From Homarus americanus (lineage: Eukaryota > Arthropoda > Malacostraca > Decapoda > Nephropidae), in NCBI RefSeq assembly GCF_018991925.1, contig NW_024753848.1, positions 62,001 to 126,000 on the forward strand: a stretch of DNA of 64,000 nt, in the 5' to 3' direction. Shown one piece after another: positions 41,986 to 53,501 of this stretch. Under the pieces are notes generated by a model, which did no database searches, was not told the origin of the DNA, and saw only the letters and a program-made list of their open reading frames with translations. Position numbers and translations under genes: made by a program. The number at the start of each line of letters is the position of its first letter. Positions within the stretch are counted from its first letter, which is position 1.

Positions 41986-42828
41986 TCACTAACTCGAGTC
42001 AAGAAGGACAGGTGGTGAACGCTTAACTCCAGCCCACCCTGACACACCCTGGAGCACTAACACCCACCCTGAGTGACAGGTGCCAGTTACAGCGCCAATA
42101 TAAAGGGGTGACCCTCTCCACACACACGCGCGCGCCACTGTCTCTCTAAACATTGTTATCATCATTATTATCATCAAAGGTCATTATTGTGATTATTAGT
42201 ATTGTAGGGGCAGATAGTTCAGACCTTGAGGGGGTGTGGGGTAAGGTGGGGGGTGTGGGTGGGTGGAGGAGGCTATGGGTGGGTGGAGGAAAACACGATC
42301 ACTGCCCTACTCAAGAGATCAAGTCGTCATCGATACTCAAGAAAAAGTCATCGTACTCAAGGGAGGGAGGGAGGGAGGTGGTGGGGGGTCATCTCAAGAC
42401 TTTCATCCTCGACTCAAGTCTCAACCACTCAAGCTGTCACCTGGGTGGCGAGGGGCACTGCGGGTTCCCACACAAGGCCATGATAGGCAGGGCACCTCGA
42501 CACCTGTGCGGCTCTTGACACCTGTCCCCCCCCTCCCCCGACGAGATGACACACCAACACCTGACTGGGGAAGACAGGGGAGAAGGGGAGGAGGAGAGGG
42601 GGAGAGAGAGGGAGGAGAAGAGAGGGAAAGGAGAGGAGAGGAGGGAGGGGGGGGAGGAGGAGGTAAGGAAGAAGTATATTATCCAGCTCTTCCTCAGACG
42701 TCAAAAAACAAAACAACTTCACAGGTAGACGAGTGTGTGTGTGTATGTGTATGTGTGTGTGTGTGTGCACGGACAAATACGTACACATACAGACGCAAAA
42801 CCCAAACGCCGCTCTTGCATACTAAAAT

Positions 42829-42889
<61 letters not shown>

Positions 42890-43077
42890 GGTCAGGGTGA
42901 CACTCATATTATTTGACGATAATGACAAACTGGCAACCTCCCCCCCCCCCTCTTACTCGAGTTGCCAAGTATCAAAATAAATCAGTCGGTGGTCACTCGA
43001 GTCGGCAAATGTGATACTGCACTAGAGTTTTGCAAGACACACTCTCCAGGAGATTAATGCTTAAGTCCGTGTAAGTA
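41986..43077. other. Single-copy and G-rich DNA, (GT)n, (CA)n, TATA-like site
   Basis: GCCAATATAAAGG at 42094-42106 combines CCAAT and TATAAAG, promoter-like on the plus strand. GGGTGGGTGG at 42228-42290, purines at 42560-42665, (GT)n at 42731-42766, (CA)n at 42829-42888. A 21-codon minus segment at 42439-42501 is flanked by AG and GT but has a poor acceptor. No gene called. Confidence 0.45.
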
Positions 43078-43216
43078 GGAGTGGTGGGAGTGGGAGCGAG
43101 TGGGGAGTGGGAGGTGGGGGTGAGGGAGTGGGAGGAGTGGGAGGGGTGGGGGGTGGGTGAGTGGGGAGTGGGAGGGTGGGAGGGGTGGGGGGTGGGAGTG
43201 GGGGGTGGGAAGGGGA
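43078..43216 (+). repeat. Minisatellite GTGGGAGTGGGGAGTGGGAG
   Basis: G/T/A-only units of 7-14 bp with quadruplex potential. Confidence 0.9.
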
Positions 43217-43679
43217 TGGTTAAGTAGTCTACAAAGTGATAAAAGTATAGGTAGGAGTTTTAAAGAGCGGTTATGTAAAAATACAAGGAATTTAAATACA
43301 CAGTATTTGGTTGATTTACGGATGGCTGAGTGGGGGGAATTTTTTTTTTCCGAGTTATGAAGATGTGGGTGGGTGGGTGGGTGTGGGGGGTGCAACTATA
43401 GAACCCAGCCACCCACACGCAACAACAGTATATGTGTGACCGCCCACACACCTTGCTACAGCACGCCACCACACTAGCCTGCCAGGCCCCACCGTGCCCA
43501 ACTCTAGCCGCTCCTTCCCTGCCGTGCCCAGTGGTAGCACCTCGAGGAGGAGCACCGACAGCGGGGTAAACAGCAACAGCAGCTCTCTCTCTCTCTCTCT
43601 CTCTCTCTCTTGCTAAACTTAGCGACCACCGCCCGCTGCTGGCTAGTGGGCACCCCACACCCCCGCCCCCCTCCAGGGC
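43217..43679. other. AT-rich then GC-rich single-copy DNA with (CT)n
   Basis: GC-rich 43400-43575 and (CT)n at 43582-43610. No clear gene. Confidence 0.4.
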
Positions 43680-44165
43680 GTGGCCACCATTGTACTGCCG
43701 TGGGAATCATCAACGGCTGAGCCGGACACGTGGGCGTTGACAGCGCTTTTCAACGCTTTACATCCTCACCCAGCGACGACACCCCTCCCCCCCTTTCCTA
43801 CCCCACCTCCCCTCCTCACCTCTCCCTCCCCTGCTTCACTCACCCTTTCCCTCCCCACCCGGTCAACACACCATGCACGCCACACAGAGGGGAGGAGTAG
43901 CGAGGGAGGCAGGGGAAGGGGGAGAAGAGGGGAGGAGAGGAGGGAGGGGAGGATTGAATTAGCCGCACGCCCACACCATGCCACTGGGTTCGTCCCACGC
44001 CCACGCCATACCACGGGGTTTGCCCCCCACGCCCTTGAACAACTCGCTCACAAGTTTGTTTTAATTCCACGATCACATTTCACATTCCGCCGCCCACGGT
44101 CGATGACTCCTCCCCCACGCCCACGGTCGATGACTCCTTCCCCACGCCCACACACTTCACCCTGA
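43680..44165 (+). CDS. Weak long ORF, CpG-rich, without canonical start (unrecognised)
   Basis: A 161-codon frame opens at a GTG preceded by CTCCAGGGC. It begins with mixed residues (ATIVLPWESSTAEPDTWALT), passes through C/T- and G/A-rich tracts (P- and R/G/E-rich), and ends in two repeats of CACGCCCAC(A/G)CCAT and CGATGACTCC(T/C). An exon may occupy the first 100 bases, but no donor is clear. The repeat-rich second half is against a full-length protein. Confidence 0.15.
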   Translation: MATIVLPWESSTAEPDTWALTALFNALHPHPATTPLPPFPTPPPLLTSPSPASLTLSLPTRSTHHARHTEGRSSEGGRGRGRRGEERREGRIELAARPHHATGFVPRPRHTTGFAPHALEQLAHKFVLIPRSHFTFRRPRSMTPPPRPRSMTPSPRPHTSP

Positions 44166-44271
44166 GGTCCATCACGCGTCGATTCCGGGGGTTCCCAGTA
44201 CCACCGTCTACCACCACACTACCGGGAGGCCACCTGATCAACCACACTGTTACTGCACCACCGACCACCGG

Positions 44272-44331
<60 letters not shown>

Positions 44332-44579
44332 TTGTTTATAAGTAGTTAAATGTTGTATAAGCTTAGTGAGTGATGCTTTATAACCCAGGCAGTTAAAGCT
44401 TCCGTATCTCCAACAACAACTCACTATTGTACCTCTCACGTCTTTGTCTGAGCTGATAGTGTAGATGTTTGCTTCAGTATGTAAAGTTATTAGGAGCAGC
44501 AGTAGTGTTGTTGTTATTAGCCAACCATGTGATAGCGACCTACATCACGGCCATGCTATCCACACCTAACCCAATCCAC
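44166..44579. other. Spacer with (CA)n at 44274-44328
   Basis: A CA tract of about 27 units; otherwise unique sequence with no gene seen. Confidence 0.6.
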
Positions 44580-44846
44580 TAACACCACTCGCAACACATC
44601 CACACCACTCACACCATATCCACACCACTCAACATATCCACACCACTCGCACCATATCCACACCACTCACCATATCCACACCACTCAACATATCCACACC
44701 ACTCACCATATCCACACCACTCACACCATATCCACAACCACTCACACCATATCCACACCACTCAACATATCCACACCACTCACCACATCCACACCACTCA
44801 CCATATCCACACCACTCACCATATCCACACCACTCACACCACATCC
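44580..44846 (+). repeat. 17-22-bp minisatellite CATATCCACACCACTCAC
   Basis: Fourteen or so units, alternating ACTCACACC, ACTCACC and ACTCAAC endings. The minus C/G/W/Y frame is its translation. Confidence 0.93.
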
Positions 44847-45110
44847 CGTCCGTATCACAGTAGCGCCCGAGCCATAATCTAGCCCTGGCTCGGCCTGGCC
44901 CACGTGCTGCCGCTAATTGCTAAATCCGTGGCTCCTCTACCTACCACTATTACTACCACCACTCTTACTACTACTACCACTACCACCACTGACCCCACTA
45001 CTACCACTATCACCACCACTGACCCCCACTATCACCACCACTAACCCCACTATCACCACCACTGACCCCACTACCACCACCGTCAACCAGCAGCCCATAG
45101 ATAACATTGT
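44847..45110. repeat. (ACC/ACT)n trinucleotides
   Basis: ACTACCACC at 44941-44990, then CCCCACTATCACCACCACTGA units at 45000-45075. Confidence 0.8.
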
Positions 45111-45760
45111 TAGATAAGTACAGTACCCAGGATGAGTCCTTGAGTACTGTACATTAATATAATATTTACGTGTACCCCAAACTTTTACCCCTCACGACTC
45201 TCTCCTCCCCCTCACGACCCTCCCTCCTGCCCCTCTCCTACCTCTACACGACCTTCACGACTCTCTCCTGCCCCTCACCCTCCCCTTTCCTGTTCCAACT
45301 CTTGTCATCAGTGTCCATACATAAATTCCCCTTCCTTCCCTCCCTCCCTCTTCCCTCCTTCCTTCCCTCTCTCCTCCTCCACTTCCTTCCTTCCTTCCCT
45401 CCCTCCCTCTTCCCCTCCTCCTCTTCTTCCTTCCTTCCTTCCTCCACTTTTCTCTTCCTTTCTTCCCATGCCTCCTACCCTCCATTCCTTCTTCCCACCC
45501 CTGTTGCTCTTCCTTGCCCTCCCCTCCGCTGGTCATATTGCCCTGCCTGCCCCCTGCCCCACCCCTGTACCCAACATCCTTTGTGTGGAGTCCTACCTGC
45601 CTCCTTCACCACCACCACCACTACCACCTCAACAACTATTGCCATCAACCACTACTACCACCATTATCGTCGATTACCTTCCCCCTTCCTCCCTCCCTCC
45701 CCCTTCCCTTAGTCACAAAAGCTGGTCCACTTCCCCATCGCAACGAATTAAATAGACAAA
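45111..45760. repeat. Pyrimidine-rich arrays
   Basis: CTCCTGCCCCTC and CCTTCCTTCC repeats at 45190-45500, then ACC trinucleotides and CCCTCC to 45715. ACAAAAATGGCGTCC at 45760 has a strong start context but opens only six codons. Confidence 0.75.
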
Positions 45761-45821
45761 CAAAAATGGCGTCCAAGAGTGGATGAGACTCTACCGCCAA
45801 CGAGGAGACTTCTCAATAATA

Positions 45822-45862
<41 letters not shown>

Positions 45863-46267
45863 AGTCTGAGAGATAAAAGAAAGAGAGAGATCGTAAACTT
45901 CGAAACTGGCCCGAATTTTTGGTTTCTATTGTGTGAAGGGAGGTGAGGGGTGGTCAGGGGGAGGAAAAGAGTGGGAAAAAAGGAAGGAAGAGAAGGAAAA
46001 GGAGGGAGGCCTTCAAGGTATATTGTATAGCCAACACACACACACACACACACACTGGGTTTCCTCCCATCTCACCATACATAGAGAGAGAGAGAGAGAG
46101 GGGGGATATGTTCCGACCTCCAAACACACAATAACTGGAATGACAAGATCACCAGCTGGAATCCTGGAACGCTCTGGGAATCAGACACCAACACACGGTT
46201 ACATTCCTACCTCCTCGTCTCCGGGGTCACACATACGAGGCAGCCTAAACCACCCATCATGTACTGG

Positions 46268-46300
<33 letters not shown>

Positions 46301-46440
46301 TTATTGTCGTGTTTCTATGTCTGTCCTTTTATTCATACGTCTATGTCTCAATCATCACATGACCTGGAGTGGGGTGTGACCTGGGGTGGGTGTATGACCT
46401 GGAATTATAACGTCAATAAATATTTTCCCTTCAATAAAAT
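45761..46440. other. (CT)n, (CA)n, (GA)n islands in single-copy DNA
   Basis: (CT)n at 45823-45859, (CA)n at 46035-46056, (GA)n at 46084-46100, (CT)n at 46271-46300. No gene seen. Confidence 0.5.
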
Positions 46441-47190
46441 AAAATAAAATAAATAAAAAAACTTACAATAATAAAATAATTAAAATATTTCAACACGTAT
46501 CAATAAATAGTTCAGTGTAAAAAAAAGTTGAACACAAATTCGTAAAAACCAATGATTCTCTTGAGTTATAAATGAACATTATTATTCATAGGTGCTTTTA
46601 ATAACAGTTGTAACTCCTAAAAGATTCACCTATATTAATATTATTTTGAGTTTCGTGTAGGTAAACAAACGGACATTTTTTATTTTATATCCGTAGCCCC
46701 TAAATGATTACTGTGTATAAGGATGATAAATAAAAAAAAAAAAAAAAAACAATAGGAATGAGTTTGATCCTATATAAGGCTAGAAGAAGGTTTCGATTCG
46801 ATTTAACATCATTTGAAACCATCTGGGAATCAGAACCTTACACAACATATTCAAATTATACTCGTTTATAAATATCTTCGTTATAAGAAAAATAATAAAA
46901 GTAGTTCTCGTTCACAAATAACAAGAGAAACTTCCCGTAACCAATTCATTCATCTCATAACTTGTAAAGAAAAAAAAAAATAAAAAATATTAATTCTACC
47001 CCCGCGCCCAGCTCAGTCTAGCGTTGGCGGGAAGAGCGAGTCTAGCCTAGCGACTTATCTATCTCCTCTACTCTCTCACGGAAATAAAAGGTGACTGTCA
47101 ATCGCCTCAATGGATTCTCTTTATAAGTATTTACTTCCTGCTATAAAACTCAACGATGGGTTATAAATACCAAGATGATTTATTTATATA
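46441..47190. other. AT-rich single-copy block
   Basis: (AAATA)n at 46435-46455, A-runs at 46731-46749 and 46971-46986. The longest stretch of the window with little tandem repetition. No coding frame. Confidence 0.6.
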
Positions 47191-47654
47191 TATTTTTTCT
47201 CTCTCTTAAATGGCCGTCGTGTTGGAACCCCGCCAAGACAGTGACGTCATCCATCCATTGGCGGGGTGTAGGTGGTGCTGGGCGCGGGCACTCACACATA
47301 CCATACACACACACACTTTTAAAAACCCTTACGGAAAAAAAACCACATACAGATATGATGCATTCAGTAAATAACCTAATAATGAACCACATTAAAATAT
47401 TCAAACATAAAAAATACTCTAACATGAACGGGAAAGAGTGTACCGTACTGTTTATACACAATGTTTCAGCGGAGGAGGAGGAGGGAGACCGGATATGACG
47501 CGCTCCGAAATGATAAGCGCCAATATTTACCAGTTTACGAGGGTAATTCCTCCTCTCCTCACAAGTTGTTGCTGCTGCTAACCTAACAGTTCAAAAATTA
47601 ATTAATAATATTTGTTTTCTTCGTTTTATTTAATATCTGTTTATTATTATATAG
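47191..47654. other. Single-copy DNA with short frames
   Basis: A 107-codon plus frame (47175-47498) and a 93-codon minus frame overlap here without recognisable motifs. TGACGTCA at 47242-47249. Not called. Confidence 0.4.
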
Positions 47655-47659
47655 TTGCA

Positions 47660-47880
47660 CACACTCAGCCCTCTGCCACCGCCTCGCCCTCACCAGCCAC
47701 CACGCCTCGCCCTCTGTACCACCCTCGCCTCCTGCACCACCCTCGCCCTCATAGCCACCCACGCCTCGCCCTCACCATACCCACGCCTCGCCCTCACGCC
47801 ACCGCCTCGCCCTCAAGCCACCCACGCCTCGCCCTCCAAACACCTGCCCTCAGTCACCCCACGCCTCCACCCCCGTCACT
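47660..47880 (+). repeat. ~16-25-bp minisatellite CACGCCTCGCCCTCA
   Basis: Nine or so units of (CCA)CGCCTCGCCCTC; retains unmutated CpG in most units. Confidence 0.9.
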
Positions 47881-47999
47881 TCACAGCCAACAGCCGCCTC
47901 CCTTCCTACTCCCACCACTCCCCACCACCTACTCTCCAGCCTCCTGCCTCCACCACTAATCTCCCCGTCATGGCTCCCACCACCCCCAAACTGAGCCTA

Positions 48000-49255
48000 A
48001 GACAGTGGCCCATCCCCATCACGTCCTCACCCCTCCCTGGCCCCTCATCCACCATCACGGTCCTCACCCCCCCCTTGCCCCATCCACCCCTCCCCTCCTC
48101 CTGGCCCTCATCCACCATCACTGTCCCTCACCCCTACCTCCCCACCTCATCCACCATCACGTCCTCCTCCTCCTGGCCCTCATCCACCTCCCAGTCCTCA
48201 CTCCTCCCTGCCTCATCCACCATCACATCACTCCTCTCCTGGCCCTCATCCCACCATCACGTCACTCACCCCTCTGGCCTCATCACCATCACGTCACTCA
48301 CCGTCCCCTGACCCTCACCCCACCATCGGTCACTCACCCCTCCCTTGCCTCATCCACCATCACGGTCACTCCTCCTCCCTGCCCCTCATCCTGTCACGGT
48401 CTCACTCCTCCTGGCCCTCATCCACCATCACGGTCCTCACCCCGCCCTTGCCTCATCCACCATCACGGTCACTCACCCCTCCTGGCCTCATCCACCATCG
48501 GTCTCACCCCTCCCTTGCCCTCATCCCATCACGGTCCTCACCCCTCCTGACCTCACCCCCTACTCCCTGACCTCCACCTCCATATTCTGACCCTCCTTCC
48601 TGGGACTCCCTGCGTTTGGTCCTCAGGAGACTTCTTTTAGGTCAGCTCCTGATGTGGGGCCACTTTTGTTACGTTACGTTATCTCAGCGTGGCCTCATCC
48701 CCATCACGGTCACTCACCGTCCCTGCCCTCACCCACCATCACGGTCCTCACCCTCCCTTGCCCTCATCCACCATCACGGTCCTCACCCCTCTCCCCAGCC
48801 TCATCCACCATCACGGTCCTCACCTCCCGCGCCTCATCACCATCACGGTCACTCACCCCTCCCCTGCCCTCATCCACCATCACGGTCACTCCACCCCTCC
48901 CTTGCCTCATCCACCATCACGGTCTCACCCCTCCCTGGCCTCATCCACCATCACGGTCACTCACCCCTCCCTGGCCTCATCCACCATCACGGTCACTCCC
49001 CCTCCCTGGCCCTCATCCACCATCACGGTCCTCCTCCCTTGCCTCATCCCATCCGGTCACCCCTCCTCCCTGGCCCTCATCCACCATCACGGTCCTCACC
49101 CCTCCTGACCCTCACCCTACTCCCTACTCCACCTCCATATTCTGACCCGTATCCTTCCTGGGACTCCCTGCGTTTGAAGGGCCTCAGGAAGAACCTTTTA
49201 GGTCCGGTTCCTGATGTGTGGGCCACTTTTGTTACGTTACGTTATCTCCAGCGGC
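48000..49255 (+). repeat. Two-level repeat: ~38-bp CACCATCACGG units in a ~570-bp duplicated block
   Basis: Units of CTCATCCACCATCACGGTC plus CTCACCCCTCC fill 48010-48545 and 48690-49110. Each run ends in the same ~130-bp non-repeat segment: CCTTCCTGGGACTCCCTGCG near 48596 and 49163, then GCCACTTTTGTTACGTTACG near 48659 and 49222. The two copies differ mainly by one- to three-base gaps. Long P/H/S frames are repeat translation. Confidence 0.9.
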
Positions 49256-49755
49256 CCTTATCCCCCCAACACTCCCCCATGACCGTACCTACCGCAACTA
49301 CCGCCGCCTGTGACGTCACTCATCCCACAGGTCAACGACTCTCGTGTAATCACCTTCCAGGGGTCACTATAATAAGCGAATCTCTTAAGTGTGAACCCTG
49401 ACCCACGTGACCTCCCTGTGGGTGTTCTGACCTTCATCACGCCCTGGACTACCACGTGACCTTCACCGGTGACCCCCACGTCCCCGTTAACCAACGTGTT
49501 CTCCTCCGGAGTCACTGACCTGATCCACGCGACCTTGGCGGTGTCAACCACCCTAGCGTGCTGAGTCTAGCACCCTTATCATGCCGTCACCCTCGTCCTT
49601 CCTGTGGTGGCCGCCCGTCAGGAGGAGTCGTGGTGGGCGTCACACCCTCCACCGCTATCGCCGCTGCCAAGAGTAAGCTGGCCGCCGCCGTCTGCCTCTC
49701 CTGTAAACACCCACCACCACTCCTGACGGCGGTGACGTCACTGAGGGCGGGGACA
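49256..49755. other. GC-rich, mostly single-copy stretch with overlapping open frames (possible degraded exon)
   Basis: Plus-strand fragments read like protein in different frames (LDYHVTFTGDPHVPVNQRVL near 49446-49505; GGVVVGVTPSTAIAAAKSKL near 49622-49682), as if single-base gaps broke one frame. A 97-codon minus frame (49258-49551) is also uninterrupted and of mixed composition (VDTAKVAWIRSVTPEEN). TGACGTCA at 49311 and 49733. Strand and function unresolved. Confidence 0.25.
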
Positions 49756-49990
49756 CGACGATGGTGGTGGTGGTGGTGGTAGGTGGTGGAGGTGGTAGTG
49801 TGGTGGTAGATGATGTGGTGGTGGTAGTTGGTGGTGGTGGTAGATGATAGTGATGGTGGTAGATGATGGTGGTGGCAGATGATGATGGTGGTGGTGGTAG
49901 ATGGTGGTAGTAGCAGTAGTGAGGAGAAACAGGAGGAACTTCAGGCTTAGGAAGGGTCATTGAACCTGTGTGTGTGTATTGAGGGAACTT

Positions 49991-50044
<54 letters not shown>
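49756..50044. repeat. (GGT)n with GATGATGG variants, (CA)n
   Basis: GGTGGTAGATGATGG trinucleotides at 49759-49920 and (CA)n at 49995-50044. Confidence 0.93.
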
Positions 50045-50047
<3 letters not shown>

Positions 50048-50097
50048 CATGGTGTAGCCAAGTCGTCCCCTTGTATGGTTTAAAGGGATCAACCCAA

Positions 50098-50285
50098 CAC
50101 CCCTACTTAACTACCACTTAACACCAACTATATAATTACCTCTTAATTACCACTTAACACCAACTATATAATTACATCTTAACTACCACTTAACACCAAC
50201 TATATAATTACCTCTTAACTACCACTTAACACCAACTATATAATTACCTCTTAACTACCACTTTACACCAACCACTTAACTTCCA
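50098..50285 (+). repeat. ~40-bp repeat CACTTAACACCAACTATATA
   Basis: Five units; each is TTAACTACCACTTAACACCA then ACTATATAATTAC(C/A)TC, the last truncated. Confidence 0.93.
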
Positions 50286-50984
50286 ACTAATTAACTATCC
50301 AAACAGGTAAATCACACACCAGGTATAGAAACAATAACAAACCAATACCCCAACCACACAACTACGTCCAAAAATAAAAAAAAAAAAAATTTAACTAATC
50401 GTGGAAAAAAGTTAAAATATTTACTAAACTCATTTAAAAAAAAAAATACACCTACCAATTAGGTTAAATGACCGTTAATTACACCTATGAAGGTCAATTT
50501 AAATACCTATCCTAAGTATGCACCCCGAGGAACTACCCAGTGTCGTCGTTAACGTGTTTGTCCACCCTCATTATGTGCTGTTCTGTCACCTTTTGTCATT
50601 CAGGTCATTCTGTTGTTATTGTATTTTTTGTTCTTTTGTTTTCTATGTTTATTATTAGTATTGTTGTTGTTATTATTATTATTATTATTGTTGTTGTTGT
50701 CGTTGTTGTTGTTGTCATTAGGGGCAAACACAGTCATAGATTACCTGTTTTACTATACCTGTGTCTGTGTGTAAGTGTGATGGAGGTAGAGGAGGTAGAG
50801 GAGAGGTAGAGGTGCCTAATAACACACCTGGACGGAGGAGGTACAGAACACACCTGTTGTATCCAGCTCAGGTAAGTTATGTGTTGTATTATCGAGCGAC
50901 AACCCTCCCTCCCTCCTCCTCCCCCTCCCCATTCATCCTACCCTCCTGTACACTGTGTTGTCAGGGGAGGTGAGGAGGGGAGGA
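50286..50984. other. AT-rich DNA, (TTG/TTA)n, short GAGGTA repeats
   Basis: A-runs at 50372-50390 and 50437-50448, (TTA/TTG)n at 50655-50712, GGAGGTAGA at 50780-50812. No gene seen. Confidence 0.6.
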
Positions 50985-51515
50985 GTCGGAGGTTGGGAAG
51001 TAATGAGAGAGGGGGGAGGTGAGGGAAGGGGTAGGGAGGGAGGGGGTAAGGGGGAGACAGAATGGAAGAGGGAGGAATAAAGGAGGAGGGGAGAAAGAGG
51101 ATAATAGCTTGAAGGGACAGTAGGACTAGAGAGAAAGGAGAGACATAAAGAAAGGGAAGAGGAGGGGAGGAGGCAGGTGTGGTGAATAGTCCGAAGAAGA
51201 AAGAGGAAATAAGAAATAAGAAGAAAAAGAATGAGAAGCGTTTCCAGTAGTCGGTCTCCACGTTTCATCACCTGTGCTGCAGTAATTAGCCCACCTGATT
51301 CCACTTATAACGCCGTCACCCACACCACACTCACCCCCCGCCCACACCAGCACCACACCCACCCATCCACCTACACACAGCCTTAATTTCATGTCCCGAT
51401 CAATAAACTCCCCAAAGAGACACACCAGGACGAGCTGACAGCCGCCTGACGATTCTGGACTAATTCACCTCCTGGAAGTGTGGAAGACCTAAAACAAACT
51501 GCCTGAATTAGCCCA
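50985..51515. other. Purine-rich then C/A-rich DNA
   Basis: GGGAGGTGAGG and GGAAGAGG at 50965-51235; unique to 51515. No gene seen. Confidence 0.5.
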
Positions 51516-51519
51516 GAAA

Positions 51520-51740
51520 CAGAGCTGTGGTAAAGAAGCCACCTGGAAACGAACCTGGAATGGTAGTTTAGGTCATAGATTCCATAACAAGAATCCTGGA
51601 ATTGATCTGGAATAGCAGTAAGGTGGATAATTCCATAAGAAAAGATTCCTGGAACTAACCTGGAACCCGGAATGGTAGTAAGGCTCCAGAATCCCATAAC
51701 ATGACACTGGAACCGACTGGAATTACCTTCTGGAACGCTG
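51520..51740 (+). repeat. ~55-65-bp repeat with CTGGAA and ATTCCATAACAAGAATCC
   Basis: (A)CCTGGAATGGTAG, (ATCTGGAATAGCAG) and (CCGGAATGGTAG) each lead ~20 bp later to AT(T)CCATAA(C/G)A(A/T). Three units plus flanking CTGGAAC words. Confidence 0.8.
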
Positions 51741-52190
51741 GATCGAGAAACTCTGGATAGCTACAACATAAAAGCCCCCTTAACAACCGCCCCCCCCCAC
51801 CCCCCAAATGGCCTGGAACGCTGGATCAAAGAACGAATGTGCTGGAAATACCGTGAAAAGGAGACGCAATAATTGAAAACTCCAAAACAAATCATTCTGG
51901 CTCCTGAGAAATATTACCCTGGTTTATTTACGAGGAAGGGGGAGGGGATGGGGAGAGAGGGGTTGGGAGGGGAGAGGAGGTGGGAGGAGAGGTTGGGAGG
52001 AGAGGGATTCCATGCCTCAATGTCTAATAAGAGTAGTAAATCACTCCAACAATAACACTCCAAGAGATTTTTGGTGGTGATAAGACATGAGATAAGGAGA
52101 GAGAGAAAAGAGAGAGAGAGAGAGAGTGTGTGTACTATGAGCCCCCCCCCTCGCGCCGTCTTCCCTTGACAGGATATCCGGACAGGTCTT
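51741..52190. other. Spacer with CTGGAACGCTGGATC duplication and G-rich block
   Basis: CTGGAACGCTGGATC occurs at 51730 and 51812. G/A-rich 51930-52008, (GA)n at 52098-52127. Confidence 0.5.
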
Positions 52191-52194
52191 CCTC

Positions 52195-52395
52195 CAACGC
52201 CTTCTGAGGAGGAGGAGGAGGAAGAGGAGGGGAGGAAGAATGAGGAGGAGGTAGAAAAGGAAAAGAAGGGGAGGAAAGAGAAGAATGAGGAGGAGGGTTA
52301 GGAGGGTTAGGAGGAGGAGGAGGAGGAGGAGGAGGAGAAGAGGAGGAGGAGAAGAGGGGAGGAGGAAGAGGAGGAGGAGGAAGAAGAATGAGGAA
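52195..52395 (+). repeat. (GGA)n polypurine tract
   Basis: GAGGAGGAGGAAGAGG with TTA interruptions. Confidence 0.93.
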
Positions 52396-52494
52396 GGTTA
52401 AACTTGATATCATCTCAAGAACGTTCCTCTAAGACCTATTTTGGACCCCCACTCTTAAGGTCCCTCTCACACCACTCCCCGTTGTCATCTCCTT

Positions 52495-52900
52495 ACCTGT
52501 TATCACCCCTACTCCGTTATCACCCCCTCCTGTTATCACCCCTACCCATATCACCCCTACTTCGTTATCACCCCCCATCCGTTATCAACCCCACTCCGTT
52601 ATCACCCCTACTCCTCATCATCCCTACTCCCGTTATCACCCTCCATCTGTTATCACCCCTACTCCGTTATCACCCCTACCCGTTATCACCCCTACCCGTT
52701 ATCACCCCTACTCCGTTATCACCCCTAATCCGTTATCTCCTAATCCGTTATCTCCACCTGTTATCACCCTAATCCGTTATCACCCCTACTTCATTCCCTA
52801 CTCCGTTATCACCCTCACTCCGTTATCTCCCCATCTGTTATCTCCCCTACTCCGTTATCTCCCTCATCTGTTATCTCCGCTACCCGCTAACACCCTACTC
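52495..52900 (+). repeat. 17-bp minisatellite CGTTATCACCCCTACTC
   Basis: About twenty-three units; ATCACC becomes ATCTCC toward the 3' end. Confidence 0.95.
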
Positions 52901-53154
52901 CGTTAACAAATCCACACAGGAACCCCTCATCCTCCTCACTACTCTCCCCTCACCACCTCCCTCCTCACTCCTCCCTCCCCTACTCCCCCTCTCCTCCCAT
53001 CTCCCATACAGAACCGTAATGTGATAGAGACATTCAAAACAGTCATAAAAAATATTTCACTCTCTCAAGTTCTCATTTGTTCTCCTGACAACCACGACGG
53101 TGAATCTCTCTCTCTTCTCTCATTCATCACGTCCTCCAGTTATGCCTCCTCCTC
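52901..53154. other. C/T-rich spacer
   Basis: CTCCTCCC-type DNA to 53010, then unique sequence. No gene seen. Confidence 0.5.
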
Positions 53155-53425
53155 CTCCTACTGTTAATGAATATGGTGTATTTCTTTGTGTATGAACCTC
53201 TGTCCTGTATGGCAGTGAACAGTGACATTATCTACATGAATCTGACCTCTATACATCTATAACTGTTAATGAATATGATGTATTTCTTTGTGTATGAACC
53301 TCTGTCCTGCGTGGCAGTGAGAAGTGATACCACCCTCAGTGTCAAGACCTGACTGAATTACTCACAATAGGCAAACTGTACTACAAGCTCTGCCAATAAA
53401 TTTGTTAAACTAAACTAACTCTTCC
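53155..53425 (+). mobile_element. LINE/retroposon 3'-end-like segment with internal 104-bp duplication
   Basis: CTGTTAATGAATATG(G/A)TGTA through TCCTG(T/C)(A/G)TGGCAGTGA is present at 53160 and 53264. The downstream copy leads into TACAAGCTCTGCCAATAAAT and a short (AAACTAAACTAA) tail near 53405-53419. The GCTCTGCCAATAAA-plus-tail layout parallels the GCCAAGCTCTTTCAATAAA end of the LINE at 7.0 kb. No protein part remains. Element assignment is inference. Confidence 0.4.
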
Positions 53426-53501
53426 TCCCCCTTCTTCCTCTTCCTTGTTCTTCCCACTTCACTTCTCTCTCTTTATCGTTATCCTGTGATCGAGCTTTTA
53501 A

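Noticed and set aside
42439..42501. Minus-strand 21-codon segment VSRCPAYHGLVWEPAVPLAT between AG and GT
   Set aside because: No pyrimidine tract before the AG and a weak donor.
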